Below, one piece after another: positions 1-11,649 of a stretch of 64,000 nt of DNA. The notes under the pieces were generated by a model. It searched no databases. It saw only the letters and a list, made by a program, of their open reading frames with translations, and had not been told where the DNA came from. Numbering within the stretch: position 1 is the first letter of the stretch; every line of letters starts with the position of its first letter. The translations under genes and the position numbers were made by a program. Origin of the DNA: Aromatoleum tolulyticum (GTDB taxonomy: Bacteria; Pseudomonadota; Gammaproteobacteria; Burkholderiales; Rhodocyclaceae); contig NZ_FTMD01000007.1 in assembly GCF_900156155.1 (NCBI RefSeq), positions 186,001 through 250,000 of the forward strand, given 5' to 3'.

Positions 1-56
1 AAAAAACCGGCGAGCAGCGCCAGCGCGGTCAGTCCGGAGATCCATACGGCACGCAT
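1..56 (-). CDS. partial gene, N-terminal signal peptide only
   Basis: A minus-strand reading frame begins with ATG at 56 and runs off the left edge. The 18 visible residues (MRAVWISGLTALALLAGF) look like a secretory signal peptide: a positive start followed by a hydrophobic stretch. An AAGGGT sequence lies about 8 bases upstream of the ATG as a possible ribosome binding site. It is divergent from the LTA-synthase-like gene. The function cannot be judged. The 57-305 spacer between them shows no feature I can support. Confidence 0.5.
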   Translation of the reverse strand, partial: MRAVWISGLTALALLAGF

Positions 57-305
57 CACAGTACCCTTCTGATTAACGAATTTTTCACTGCGTATCAGGT
101 AAAGTCTCGGCTGCTTCAATCATGCGGCGACGGCAGCGGGGCCTTGTGTTGCCGCCGTTCCTGGGGCGCCATGGAGCGAGCGCCATACAGCGAATCCCTC
201 ACGACACTTCCGGCCATTTTGACCTTCGATTGCGGTGCTCAGTGATCGGCCGGACCGCATGCGCAATCTTGAAATCAACTATCAATCGAACGGATCCTGA
301 TCTGC

Positions 306-2396
306 ATGACCTCCAAGGACGCCCAGAGTTCTAATCCGTCTAGCTTTCGTTTGGCCCATCCGACGATCAAGAATCACCTGTTGTTCACGCTTTCCAGCGC
401 GTTCGCGTTGCTAGTGCTGTACACGCTGCTACGCGTGGCGCTGCTGACATACAACCGCGAGTTGATCGGTACAGCCTCGGCCGCCGCGCTCGCCGAAGCC
501 TTCTACAATGGTATCCGCTTCGATCTGCGCGTCGTGGTGTTCGCGTGTGTTCCGCTGCTGCTGTCCCTGCTCAGCGTCCGCGCCATGGCGGCGCGCGGGC
601 TGCATCGCCTGTGGCTGACGGCGGTCGCCAGCCTCACCCTGTTCCTCGGCATCACCGAACTGGATTTCTACCGCGAGTTCCATCAGCGACTGAACAGTCT
701 GGTATTCCAGTATTTCCAGGAAGATGCCCGGACCGTATTGAGCATGCTGTGGAACGGCTTTCCGGTCGGACGCTATCTGCTCGCGTGGGCTGCTGCGACC
801 TGGTTGCTGTGCAAGCTGTTTCAGGGCCTGGACCGGCTTAGCCGGCCGAAGACCGAGGCGGCGCCGCAAGTCGCGGCGGTTCGGGTGATTCCGCCCTGGT
901 CCTGGCGCATTCCGGTGTTTTTCGTCTGCCTGCTGGTCGCCGTCACCGCCGCACGCGGCAACCTGCGCCAGGGCCCCCCGCTGCGTTGGGGCGATGCCTA
1001 CACCACCGATTCGATGTTCGCCAACCAGTTGGGCCTGAACGGCACACTGACCCTGGTGGACGCCGCGAGGAACAGCTTCTCCTCGCATCGCGACAATGCC
1101 TGGAAGCCGACCATGCCGGACCAGCAGGCGGTGCAGACCGTGCGCGAGATGCTGCTGACCACGTACGACCAGCTGGTGGCCGCCGACAAGGCAGCCATCC
1201 GCCGCAACTTCACGCCGCCGGCCGCCGGCACGCTGCCGATCCGCAACGTGGTGGTTATCCTGATGGAAAGCTTCGCCGGCCATTACGTCGGTGCGCTCGG
1301 CAGTCCGGCCAACATCACGCCCTACTTCGACAAGCTCGCGAAGGAAGGCCTGTTGTTCGACCGCTTCTTCTCCAACGGCACCCACACCCATCAGGGCATG
1401 TTCGCCACCATGGCGTGCTTCCCCAACCTGCCGAGCTTCGAATACCTGATGCGCACCCCCGAGGGTGCACACAAATTCTCCGGTCTGCCGCAGTTGCTCA
1501 GCGCTCGCGACTATGACGACCTCTACGTCTACAACGGCAATTTCCAGTGGGACAACCAGTCAGGCTTCTTCAGCAACCAGGGCATGACGACCTTCGTCGG
1601 CCGCGAAGACTTCGTCGATCCGGTCTTCATGGACCCGACCTGGGGCGTGTCCGATCAGGACATGTTCGACCGTGCCGCCGCCGAACTGTCCAAGGGCTAC
1701 GGCAGCAAGCCGTTCTATGCGCTGCTGCAGACGCTCTCCAACCACACCCCCTATGCGCTGCCCAAGGACCTGCCGGTCGAACGGGTCACCGGCCACGGGA
1801 CGCTGGACGAGCATCTGACCGCCATGCGCTATTCCGACTGGGCACTCGGCCAGTTCTTCGAAAAGGCGCGCCGCTTGCCGTACTTCAAGGACACGCTGTT
1901 CGTGGTCGTCGGCGACCACGGCTTTGGTAGCGATGAACAGCTCACCGAGATGGACTTGTTCCGCTTCAACGTGCCCTTGCTGCTGATCGCCCCGGGCATC
2001 CAGGACAAGTTCGGTGCCCGCCGCGACACCGTGGGCACCCAGATCGACATCGTGCCGACGATCATGGGCCGCCTGGGTGGTGAGGTGCGTCACCAGTGCT
2101 GGGGCCGCGATCTGCTCAACCTGCCGGCTGGGGATCAGGGCATTGGCGTGATCAAGCCGTCGGGTGGCGATCAGACCGTCGCCGTCGTCAGCAGCGACCG
2201 CATCCTGGTGCAGCCCAAGGACTTCGCGCCGCGCCTGTACCGCTATGAACTGGGCGCGAATCCGAAAGCCGAGCGCATTCCCGGGGACAGCGACCCGCAA
2301 TTGCAGAGAAAGCTCGACGCCTTCCTGCAGACCGCAACCAAGAGTCTGCTGGAAAACACCGCCGGGATCGTGGACGGCGTACCGACCAAGAATTGA
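306..2396 (+). CDS. LTA synthase family sulfatase-like membrane protein
   Basis: The 696-residue protein has several N-terminal membrane segments (about residues 20-40, 70-90, 100-120, 155-175 and 195-215) followed by a large extracytoplasmic alkaline-phosphatase/sulfatase domain. The metal-site landmarks of the LtaS/OpgB superfamily are visible: VVVILMESFAG (Glu), the NGTHTHQGMF segment expected to hold the catalytic Thr, and VVVGDHGFGSD (Asp-His). In Gram-negative bacteria such proteins usually transfer phosphoglycerol or phosphoethanolamine groups to glycans or lipids; the actual substrate is unknown here. It stands alone and converges on the phosphatase gene downstream. The family call is solid; the exact reaction is not. 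Confidence 0.85.
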   Translation: MTSKDAQSSNPSSFRLAHPTIKNHLLFTLSSAFALLVLYTLLRVALLTYNRELIGTASAAALAEAFYNGIRFDLRVVVFACVPLLLSLLSVRAMAARGLHRLWLTAVASLTLFLGITELDFYREFHQRLNSLVFQYFQEDARTVLSMLWNGFPVGRYLLAWAAATWLLCKLFQGLDRLSRPKTEAAPQVAAVRVIPPWSWRIPVFFVCLLVAVTAARGNLRQGPPLRWGDAYTTDSMFANQLGLNGTLTLVDAARNSFSSHRDNAWKPTMPDQQAVQTVREMLLTTYDQLVAADKAAIRRNFTPPAAGTLPIRNVVVILMESFAGHYVGALGSPANITPYFDKLAKEGLLFDRFFSNGTHTHQGMFATMACFPNLPSFEYLMRTPEGAHKFSGLPQLLSARDYDDLYVYNGNFQWDNQSGFFSNQGMTTFVGREDFVDPVFMDPTWGVSDQDMFDRAAAELSKGYGSKPFYALLQTLSNHTPYALPKDLPVERVTGHGTLDEHLTAMRYSDWALGQFFEKARRLPYFKDTLFVVVGDHGFGSDEQLTEMDLFRFNVPLLLIAPGIQDKFGARRDTVGTQIDIVPTIMGRLGGEVRHQCWGRDLLNLPAGDQGIGVIKPSGGDQTVAVVSSDRILVQPKDFAPRLYRYELGANPKAERIPGDSDPQLQRKLDAFLQTATKSLLENTAGIVDGVPTKN

Positions 2397-2411
2397 GGAC
2401 GGCAACCGTTT

Positions 2412-2439
2412 CGGCAGCCGTTGGGAGTTACGGCTGCCG
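2412..2439. terminator. hairpin between convergent genes
   Basis: A perfect 9-bp inverted repeat (CGGCAGCCG at 2412-2420, CGGCTGCCG at 2431-2439) with a 10-base loop lies just after the sulfatase stop and before the convergent phosphatase stop. There is no clear T-run on either side, so it is a possible rather than a canonical intrinsic terminator. Confidence 0.5.
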
Positions 2440-2477
2440 GCTCGCGGTCCCACCCGCGTTTGCCGGGTGTAGCGGCG

Positions 2478-3173
2478 TCACTGCGTGAGCGCGGTCTTGG
2501 ACGCGCTGCCGAAGGTTTTCTGGTACCAGTCGCGCACGTAACAGGTGGAGAGCAGCGTCGTGCTGCATTTGCCGTCGGCGAGCGCCTGGCGGATCTTCGC
2601 GATGTCGGCCTTTTCCACGTAGCGCGTCGCGTCAACGATGTCCTTTTCGTCGCCGAAGCCGCCGTTGTGCATTTCCCTGAGGGCTTCCTCCTTGCTCCAG
2701 CCCTGAATTACCGTGCGGTACATCGCGGCCATCAGGCCGGTACGCTCGCGTCCGTGCTTGCAGTGCATCAGCACCGGGCCGCGGGTCTCGGCGTCCCGCA
2801 CCACGCGCAGCACTCGCAGCACGTCGGCGTCCTTAACCCGGTCCGCGTGCAGCGGGATACTCACGCGCTCGACGGCGGCATTGCCGAGCCATTCGGCGTC
2901 ATCGTCCTTGACGAAGCTGACGACGGTGCGTACCTGCAGCGTTTGCAGCAGGGACATGCTCTGGCGGTTCGGAAGGGCGCTGCGGTAAAGCGTGGGCGAC
3001 ATTCGGTGGAGGTTGATGGATTTGTCCACCGGCGTGGCCCAGGTGTCCGGATGCGCGCTTGGCATGGCAGGCGCGGCGCCTGCCGCGGCGTTTTGGCCGG
3101 TTAGCAGTAGGCAGAAGGCGACGATGCCAGCAGTGCTGTGAAGAAGGGAATCGAGTCGGGAGAAAACGAGCAT
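2478..3173 (-). CDS. exported dual-specificity / tyrosine phosphatase-like protein
   Basis: The protein has 231 residues from the ATG at 3173, which has GGAG five bases upstream; an ATG five codons earlier lacks one. A hydrophobic N-terminal segment (about residues 10-30, ending AAAGAAPA) suggests export. The phosphatase signature HCKHGRERTG (C-x5-R with the flanking His and Thr) is present near residue 140, and the preceding RTVVSFVKDDD segment fits the DSP/PTP fold with its acidic residues. The substrate is unknown; such enzymes act on phosphoproteins or phosphoinositides. It is a single-gene unit convergent with the sulfatase gene. Confidence 0.8.
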   Translation of the reverse strand: MLVFSRLDSLLHSTAGIVAFCLLLTGQNAAAGAAPAMPSAHPDTWATPVDKSINLHRMSPTLYRSALPNRQSMSLLQTLQVRTVVSFVKDDDAEWLGNAAVERVSIPLHADRVKDADVLRVLRVVRDAETRGPVLMHCKHGRERTGLMAAMYRTVIQGWSKEEALREMHNGGFGDEKDIVDATRYVEKADIAKIRQALADGKCSTTLLSTCYVRDWYQKTFGSASKTALTQ

Positions 3174-3473
3174 AACGGCTCCGCGCATCGGTGGTGTGAA
3201 GCATAGGCTTTACGCGTGAAGACAGCGTCAAGACATTGTGAAAGATAAGGGCGAAGCGGGTGTCGGTACTCCGCGACGGCAGATGCAAGATGTAGCCGCG
3301 GACGCATGTGGCGGGTGCGCCCGTGGAGGCTGTAGTAATTAGTTCGTCATCAAGCGGAGGAAGATGACATTTTAATGCGTGTGATCGCACTCTGGAGGGG
3401 CGATTCAGTGCATGCAATTTGCCGTTGTCCGACAGCCCGCGTACGCGGTGTAGCCAGAAAGCGGCCGCACGTG

Positions 3474-3690
3474 TCATGAGCAACCGCATGGTGCTCGCAA
3501 GATTTCAGTCCGCTTCGAAATCTCCAGTGCGTCGTCCACCTCGATCCCGAGATACCTGGCCATGCATTCCAACTTGGCATGAGCCCGCAGCAGCTGAACG
3601 GCCCACCGATTCCTGGTACGCGTGTAGATCAACGTTTCTTCGGACTTGCCTTGTCGTAGGGCGGGTCGGGCTTGGCTGTCTGGTGTGCCC
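3474..3690 (-). pseudogene. remnant of a tyrosine recombinase (phage integrase) C-terminus
   Basis: Read on the minus strand, 3655 to 3474 encodes TLIYTRTRNRWAVQLLRAHA followed by KLECMARYLGIEVDDALEIS and then a stop. It matches, from memory, the conserved end of a tyrosine-integrase subfamily (usually LIYRRTxNLRAVQLLLGHTKxESTVRYLGIEVDDALxI). No start codon or full catalytic domain is present, and residues upstream of about 3660 lose similarity, so it is a decayed fragment. The rest of the 3174-3837 spacer shows no gene I can support. It suggests an old insertion between the phosphatase and the OsmC-YcaO gene. Confidence 0.65.
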
Positions 3691-3837
3691 GACCTTTGAA
3701 ACGTTCGTCGCGGCTGCGCATGCTGTTGTCCGAGCCAGCACCCGGTTCCTCAAACTGCGGAGAAGCACGGCTTTTCCACTGGGAAAACGGCGATAATGGC
3801 GGCCAATTCGATTTGAACGCTATTTCAGGATTCCCCG

Positions 3838-6042
3838 ATGGAAATCAAGGTCAATTTTCTCGACAAGCTCCGTCTTGAAGCCAAGTTCGATGACTTCACG
3901 GTGGTGGCCGATCAGCCTATCCGCTATAAGGGCGATGGCTCGGCGCCTGGCCCGTTTGATTACTTCCTGGCTTCGTCGGCTTTGTGTGCGGCTTACTTTG
4001 TGAAGTTGTATTGCGAAACTCGCAATATTCCTACCGATAACATCCGCCTGTCGCAGAACAATATTGTTGATCCGGAAAACCGCTACAAGCAGATTTTCAA
4101 GATCCAGGTCGAGTTGCCCGAGGATATCTCCGCCAAAGACCGTCAGGGTATCTTGCGCTCCGTCGAGCGTTGCACGGTGAAGAAGGTGGTGCAAACCGGG
4201 CCTGAGTTTGTGATCGAGGAGGTGGAAAATCTGGATGCCGATGCTCAGGCCTTGCTGACGTTGAAGCCGGATTCAGAAGCAAGCACCTATATTGCGGGAA
4301 AGGATCTGCCGCTGGAGAAAACCATCGCCAATATGTCGGGGGTTTTGGCGGGTTTGGGCATCAAGATCGAAATCGCTTCGTGGCGCAATCTTGTTCCTAA
4401 CGTGTGGTCGCTGCATACCCGTGATGCGCACTCGCCGATGTGTTTTACCAACGGCAAGGGGGCTACCAAAGAAAGCGCGTTGGCGTCGGCGTTGGGCGAA
4501 TTTATCGAGCGCCTGAATTGCAATCACTTCTACAACGACCAGTTCTGGGGGGAGGACATCGCCAGCGCGGCGTTTGTGCATTACCCGAATGAGCGCTGGT
4601 TCAAGCCGGGTCCTAAAGATGCGGTGCCGGCTGAAATTCTCGACGAGTACTGCCTGCAGATCTACAACCCCGATGGCGAGTTGCGTGGCTCGCATTTGTA
4701 CGACACCAACTCCGGCAATGTGCAGCGCGGCATCTGTTCGCTGCCGTACGTGCGTCAGTCGGACGGCGCGGTGGTGTATTTCCCCGCCAACCTGATCGAC
4801 AATCTGTGCCTCAGCAATGGCATGAGTGCCGGTAATACGCTGGCCGAAGCACAGGTGCAATGCCTGTCGGAAATCTTCGAGCGGGCGGTAAAGCGCGAAA
4901 TTCTGGAAGGTGAAATCGCGCTGCCCGATGTGCCGAATGAAGTGTTGGCGAAATATCCCGGCATTCTGGCCGGCATTGAGGAGCTGGAAAAGCAGGGCTT
5001 CCCGGTGCTGGTGAAGGATGCGTCGCTGGGCGGGCAGTTTCCGGTGATGTGCGTCACCCTGATGAACCCCCGTACTGGTGGGGTGTTTGCCTCGTTTGGG
5101 GCGCACCCGAGCCTGGAGGTGGCGCTGGAGCGCAGTCTTACCGAGTTGCTGCAGGGGCGCAGTTTTGAAGGCCTGAACGATTTACCCCCGCCCACCTTTG
5201 AAAGTAACGCCGTAACCGAGCCGAATAACTTCGTTGAACACTTTATCGATTCCAGCGGCGTGGTGTCGTGGCGCTTCTTCAGCGCCAAGGCCGACTTCGA
5301 TTTCGTCGAGTGGGATTTCTCCGGCCAGGGTGAAAACTCCAATGTCGAGGAAGCCGCAACCTTGTTCGGCATTCTCGAAGACATGGGCAAGGAAGCGTAC
5401 ATGGCGGTGTATGACCAACTAGGCGCAACGGCTTGCCGCATCCTGGTGCCGGGTTATTCGGAGATTTATCCGGTCGAAGACTTGATCTGGGATAACACCA
5501 ACAAGGCATTGTCGTTCCGCGCCGATATCTTGAACTTGCATCGCCTCGACGATGCCGGCCTGGAAGCACTGCTCGAACGCCTGGAAGACAGTGAACTCGA
5601 TGATTACACCGACATCATCACGTTGATCGGCATCGAGTTTGATGAGAATACGGCCTGGGGTCAGCTAACGATTCTGGAGTTGAAGCTGCTGATTAATCTC
5701 GCCTTGCAGCAGTTTGAAGCGGCTAAGGAGCTGGTGGGAGCCTTCCTGCAGTACAACGAGAACACGGTCGAGCGCGTATTGTTCTATCAGGCCTTGAATG
5801 TGGTGCTCGAGGTGCTGCTGGACGACGACCTGGAAATGGACGATTACGAGGGCAATTTCCGCCGGATGTTTGGCAACCCGCGGATGGATGCGGTGATGGG
5901 GTCGGTGGACGGGAGCGTGCGCTTCTTCGGGCTAACGCCGACGAGCATGAAACTGGACGGGCTCGACAGGCACCAGCGCCTGATCGATAGCTACAGGAAA
6001 CTGCACAGGGCGCGGGCCAATGTGGCGGCTGGCCAGGGCTGA
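3838..6042 (+). CDS. ycaO: OsmC domain / YcaO domain fusion protein
   Basis: The 734-residue protein has an OsmC-like domain at about residues 1-135, a YcaO domain at about 150-530, and an acidic helical C-terminal domain (about 560-720, rich in Glu/Asp/Leu). YcaO proteins use ATP to activate amide backbones; in E. coli YcaO is linked to RimO-dependent methylthiolation of ribosomal protein S12. The fused OsmC form is known in several proteobacteria. G+C is clearly lower than the neighbours (27 of 60 bases at 4021-4080 by my count) and it lies beside an integrase remnant, so acquisition by transfer is plausible. No rimO or peptide-precursor gene is adjacent. Confidence 0.88.
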   Translation: MEIKVNFLDKLRLEAKFDDFTVVADQPIRYKGDGSAPGPFDYFLASSALCAAYFVKLYCETRNIPTDNIRLSQNNIVDPENRYKQIFKIQVELPEDISAKDRQGILRSVERCTVKKVVQTGPEFVIEEVENLDADAQALLTLKPDSEASTYIAGKDLPLEKTIANMSGVLAGLGIKIEIASWRNLVPNVWSLHTRDAHSPMCFTNGKGATKESALASALGEFIERLNCNHFYNDQFWGEDIASAAFVHYPNERWFKPGPKDAVPAEILDEYCLQIYNPDGELRGSHLYDTNSGNVQRGICSLPYVRQSDGAVVYFPANLIDNLCLSNGMSAGNTLAEAQVQCLSEIFERAVKREILEGEIALPDVPNEVLAKYPGILAGIEELEKQGFPVLVKDASLGGQFPVMCVTLMNPRTGGVFASFGAHPSLEVALERSLTELLQGRSFEGLNDLPPPTFESNAVTEPNNFVEHFIDSSGVVSWRFFSAKADFDFVEWDFSGQGENSNVEEAATLFGILEDMGKEAYMAVYDQLGATACRILVPGYSEIYPVEDLIWDNTNKALSFRADILNLHRLDDAGLEALLERLEDSELDDYTDIITLIGIEFDENTAWGQLTILELKLLINLALQQFEAAKELVGAFLQYNENTVERVLFYQALNVVLEVLLDDDLEMDDYEGNFRRMFGNPRMDAVMGSVDGSVRFFGLTPTSMKLDGLDRHQRLIDSYRKLHRARANVAAGQG

Positions 6043-6073
6043 ATGCCGGACTTCGATCACAATCTGCGAACAT

Positions 6074-6100
6074 GAAAAAAGCTCCGCAAGGAGCTCTTTT
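6074..6100. terminator. bidirectional intrinsic terminator
   Basis: AGCTCC (6080-6085) pairs with GGAGCT (6090-6095) across a GCAA tetraloop, preceded by an A-run and followed by CTTTT. It therefore has the T-tract needed in both directions and serves the convergent ycaO fusion gene and gyrB. Confidence 0.85.
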
Positions 6101-6128
6101 CGTTACCAGCGCGACCCGACAGACCGCA

Positions 6129-8645
<2,517 letters not shown>

Positions 8646-8665
8646 CTATGAATCATCAAAGAACG

Positions 8666-8687
8666 CGCCCCGGGAGGTCCCGGGGCG
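8666..8687 (-). terminator. GC-rich hairpin between dnaN and gyrB
   Basis: A perfect self-complementary block (CGCCCCGGGA at 8666-8675, TCCCGGGGCG at 8678-8687) lies in the 84-base gap between dnaN and gyrB. In the direction of transcription it is followed by TTCTTT, so it could be a partial intrinsic terminator or attenuator that sets the ratio of dnaN to gyrB message, or an mRNA stability element. Confidence 0.55.
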
Positions 8688-8720
8688 TCAGAACGCGTCG
8701 GCGGCGGGCGCCGGTTCGCG

Positions 8721-9827
8721 TCAGATGCGCATCGGCATGACCACGTACTTGAAGCGGTCGTTGCCCGGCAGGGTCACCAGCGCGCTGGAGTTGCCGTCGT
8801 TGAAGCGCCACTCGATCTGGTCTTCGTGGGTGTTGGTGAGCACATCGAGCAGGTAGGTGACGTTGAAGCCGATGTCGAGCGGGTCGCCGTGGTAGTCGAC
8901 TTCCAGCTCTTCCTGGGCTTCTTCCTGTTCGGCGTTGGTGCTGGCGATCTTCAGCGTGCCGTCGCCGAGCACGAGGCGCACGCCGCGGAACTTGTCGTTG
9001 GTCAGGATGGCGACGCGCGACAGGGTCGCGAGCAGCGGGGTGCGCTCGAAGGTCAGCAGCTTCTGGTGATTCTGCGGGATTACGCGCTCGTAGTCGGGGA
9101 ACTTGCCGTCGATGAGCTTGGAGACGAGCTCGATCGGGCCGAAGCGGAACACCACCTGGTTGCCGGCGAGGACGACTTCGAGCGGGTCTTCGCTGTCGGC
9201 GAGCTGGCGCGCGAGTTCCATCACCGTCTTGCGCGGCAGGATGACCTCGGTGCGCGGCACTTCGGCCTCGAGCGGGCTGGAGGCGAAGGCGAGGCGGTGG
9301 CCGTCGGTGGCGACCATGCGCAGTTCCTTGCCGTCGGCGATCAGCAGCAGGCCGTTGAGGTAGTAGCGGATGTCCTGCTGCGCCATCGCGTAGGCGACCT
9401 GGGCGAGCTGGCGCTTGAAGCTCTTCTGGCTGATGCTGAAGCGCGTGGCGTCGCCGTCGGGCAGGTTCATGCGCGGGTAGTCGGCGGCGGGCAGGGTCTG
9501 CAGCGCGAAGCGGCTGCGGCCGGCCTTGACGGTGAGGCGCTTGTCGTCGAGGGTCACGACCACCTCGCCCTCGGAGGGCAGCGCGCGCAGGATGTCCTGC
9601 AGCTTCTTCGCCGCGACGGTGATGGACGTGTCCTCGCCGCCGATGTGCCCGCCCGTGGTCGTGCGGATCTGGATCTCGATGTCGGTGGCGAGCAGCGTGA
9701 GCTGGTCGCCGTGCTTCTCGATCAGCACGTTCGACAGGATCGGCAGGGTGTGGCGCTTTTCGACGATGCCGGCGACCGACTGCAGCGGGGCTAGGAGCGC
9801 ATCGCGGGTGGTGGTGAGCAGAAGCAT
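8721..9827 (-). CDS. dnaN: DNA polymerase III beta subunit (sliding clamp)
   Basis: The protein has 368 residues, the usual length for the beta clamp, with three tandem clamp domains of about 120 residues each. Recognisable stretches are LTLLATDIEIQIRT, LRMVATDGHRLA and the C-terminal YVVMPMRI, which is the classic end of the family and forms part of the peptide-binding pocket. It encircles DNA and tethers polymerase III and other clamp-binding proteins. It lies 98 bases downstream of dnaA in the conserved dnaA-dnaN-gyrB order (recF is absent, as in many betaproteobacteria). The start is the ATG at 9827. Confidence 0.98.
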   Translation of the reverse strand: MLLLTTTRDALLAPLQSVAGIVEKRHTLPILSNVLIEKHGDQLTLLATDIEIQIRTTTGGHIGGEDTSITVAAKKLQDILRALPSEGEVVVTLDDKRLTVKAGRSRFALQTLPAADYPRMNLPDGDATRFSISQKSFKRQLAQVAYAMAQQDIRYYLNGLLLIADGKELRMVATDGHRLAFASSPLEAEVPRTEVILPRKTVMELARQLADSEDPLEVVLAGNQVVFRFGPIELVSKLIDGKFPDYERVIPQNHQKLLTFERTPLLATLSRVAILTNDKFRGVRLVLGDGTLKIASTNAEQEEAQEELEVDYHGDPLDIGFNVTYLLDVLTNTHEDQIEWRFNDGNSSALVTLPGNDRFKYVVMPMRI

Positions 9828-9925
9828 GGCGTCAGGATCTTCCGTTTGAGGTTATTCCGTTTGTCCGGGCAGGGAAGCGGTGCTGCGGGGAGAAGGCACG
9901 CAGGGCGTGGGCATGCGGGGAGCGC

Positions 9926-11365
9926 TCATCCGCGCAGCACCTGCGTGAGCACGTGCACGTCGTGGTTGAGCTGCTGGTCCGCGAGGCGCAGGTCCGCGAT
10001 GGTGCGGCAGGCGTGCAGCACGGTGGTGTGGTCGCGTCCGCCGAAGGCCTCGCCGATCGCCGGCAGCGACATCGGCGTGAGGTCCTTGGCGAGCCACATC
10101 GCGACCTGGCGCGGACGCGCGATGACGCGCGTGCGCTTCTTCGAGTGCATGTCGGCGACCTTGATCTTGTAGTAGTCGGCGACCGTCTTCTGGATGTGCT
10201 CGATGGTGAGCTGGCGGTTGTGCGCGTTGAGCAGGTCCTTGAGCGCGTCCTTGGCGACTTCCAGCGAGATGCCGCGGCCGTGGAAGCGCGCGAAGGCGAC
10301 GACCTTGTTGAGCGCGCCTTCGAGCTCGCGCACGTTGGAGCGCAGGTTCTTGGCGATCAGGAAGGCGACGTCGTCGTGCAGATCGACGCGCAGCGCCTCG
10401 GCCTTCTTCTGCAGGATCGCGACGCGCATCTCGAGCTCGGGCGGCTCGATCTGCACCGTGAGGCCCCAGTCGAAGCGCGAGATGAGGCGGTCTTCGAGGC
10501 CCTGGATGTCCTTCGGGTAGGTGTCGCAGGTGATGACGATCTGCTTGCGCGCCTCGGTGAGCGCGTTGAACGCGTGGAAGAATTCTTCCTGCGTGCGGTT
10601 TTTGTTGTTGAAGAACTGGATGTCGTCGATCAGCAGCAGGTCGAGCGAGCGGTAGTAGCGCTTGAAAGCGTCGAAGCTCTTCTGCTGGTAGGCGCGCACG
10701 ACGTCGGCGTAGTAGTCCTCGACGTGCACATAGCGGATCACCGCGCGCGGGTTGCGCCGGTACACGGCGTTGCCGATGGCGTGCACGAGGTGGGTCTTGC
10801 CGAGGCCGACGCCGCCATAGACGAACAGCGGGTTGTAGGACGTGCCGGGGTTCTGCGCGACCTGCATCGCGGCGGCGCGCGCGAGGTCGTTGGCGCGGCC
10901 GGTGACCAGCGTGTCGAAGGTGAAGTCCGGGTTCAGCCGCGTCTTCTCGTAGGCGAGGTCGGCCGAGGTGGTGGCAGGTTCGGGTTCCGGGCGCGTGATG
11001 ATGGCGGGGGCGGCGATGGGCGCGCGGGTGGCGTTCGCGGCCGAGGCCGAGGCCGCGCCTTCCGACGCGACCGGCATGACGGGGGCGACGGGGCGCGCGG
11101 CCGTGCGCGCGCTGCCCGCTTCGGCCATCACGAGTTCGAGCAGCAGCGGGCCGCCGTGGAATTCCTCGCCGAGCTCGGCGATGCGCTTGAGGTAGCGTTC
11201 GCGCACCCACTGCATGACGAAGCGGTTGGGGGCGAACAGGCGCAGCGACGGTTCGTCGCTCGTGCCGGCCTCCGCACGCAGCGTCTTGATCCATGTGTTG
11301 AACTGCTGCGGGGGCAGCTCACTCTCAAGGCGCGACAGGCAGAAGGACCAAAAATCTTGACTCAC
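9926..11365 (-). CDS. dnaA: chromosomal replication initiator protein DnaA
   Basis: The protein has about 479 residues from a GTG at 11365 ([20 protein letters not shown]), where DnaA homology begins. An alternative GTG at 11392 would add nine residues, and the open frame continues upstream without support. Domain I is at residues 1-90, then an Ala/Pro-rich linker, then the AAA+ domain with Walker [16 protein letters not shown] and Walker [10 protein letters not shown]. The C-terminal DNA-binding domain carries [15 protein letters not shown], the DnaA-box recognition signature. It binds DnaA boxes and melts the origin. A DnaA box at 11560-11568 in its upstream region suggests autoregulation. 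Confidence 0.97.
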   Translation of the reverse strand: MSQDFWSFCLSRLESELPPQQFNTWIKTLRAEAGTSDEPSLRLFAPNRFVMQWVRERYLKRIAELGEEFHGGPLLLELVMAEAGSARTAARPVAPVMPVASEGAASASAANATRAPIAAPAIITRPEPEPATTSADLAYEKTRLNPDFTFDTLVTGRANDLARAAAMQVAQNPGTSYNPLFVYGGVGLGKTHLVHAIGNAVYRRNPRAVIRYVHVEDYYADVVRAYQQKSFDAFKRYYRSLDLLLIDDIQFFNNKNRTQEEFFHAFNALTEARKQIVITCDTYPKDIQGLEDRLISRFDWGLTVQIEPPELEMRVAILQKKAEALRVDLHDDVAFLIAKNLRSNVRELEGALNKVVAFARFHGRGISLEVAKDALKDLLNAHNRQLTIEHIQKTVADYYKIKVADMHSKKRTRVIARPRQVAMWLAKDLTPMSLPAIGEAFGGRDHTTVLHACRTIADLRLADQQLNHDVHVLTQVLRG

Positions 11366-11559
11366 GGACTCGATGGTTAGGGCTTGTGACACGATTTCCA
11401 AAACACCTCGGCTCGGCAGTCGGAGCGGTGAAGCGCAACGGCGGCGCGAACTCGTTTCGGGGACATCCCGGCCGTCCGCGCAGCGCGACGGGCCTGAATG
11501 GGCGGCGCACAGGGGCGGTCGGGAGGGGAAACGCTGGATTCTACCCCCCGGCGGAAGAG

Positions 11560-11568
11560 TTATCCACA
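11560..11568 (+). promoter_or_regulatory. DnaA box upstream of dnaA
   Basis: A perfect TTATCCACA matches the DnaA box consensus and lies in the 284-base divergent spacer between dnaA and rpmH. It is the only exact box I see there, which suits autoregulation of dnaA better than a full origin. A weaker TTATCCAAT lies at 11604-11612, inside the rpmH promoter. Confidence 0.75.
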
Positions 11569-11588
11569 GCCCGGGCCAAAAATTGTGC

Positions 11589-11617
11589 TTGACAAACAGG
11601 GTATTATCCAATTAAAT
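11589..11617 (+). promoter_or_regulatory. sigma-70 promoter of rpmH
   Basis: A consensus -35 TTGACA (11589-11594) and a -10 TTAAAT (11612-11617) are separated by exactly 17 bases and lie 33 bases upstream of the rpmH start. It is the best vegetative promoter seen in the window and should drive the rpmH-rnpA-yidD-yidC unit. Confidence 0.8.
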
Positions 11618-11649
11618 CCGCGGTTTGACCCTTTCACTGGCCAACCGAA

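Noticed and set aside
3174-3837. Short plus-strand frames in the phosphatase-ycaO spacer
   Set aside because: They run antisense to the integrase remnant and show no motif; I also looked for a tRNA as integration target and saw none.
9852-11294. Second long minus-strand frame within dnaA
   Set aside because: Arg/Pro/Ala-rich text without motifs; the overlapping frame encodes clear DnaA.
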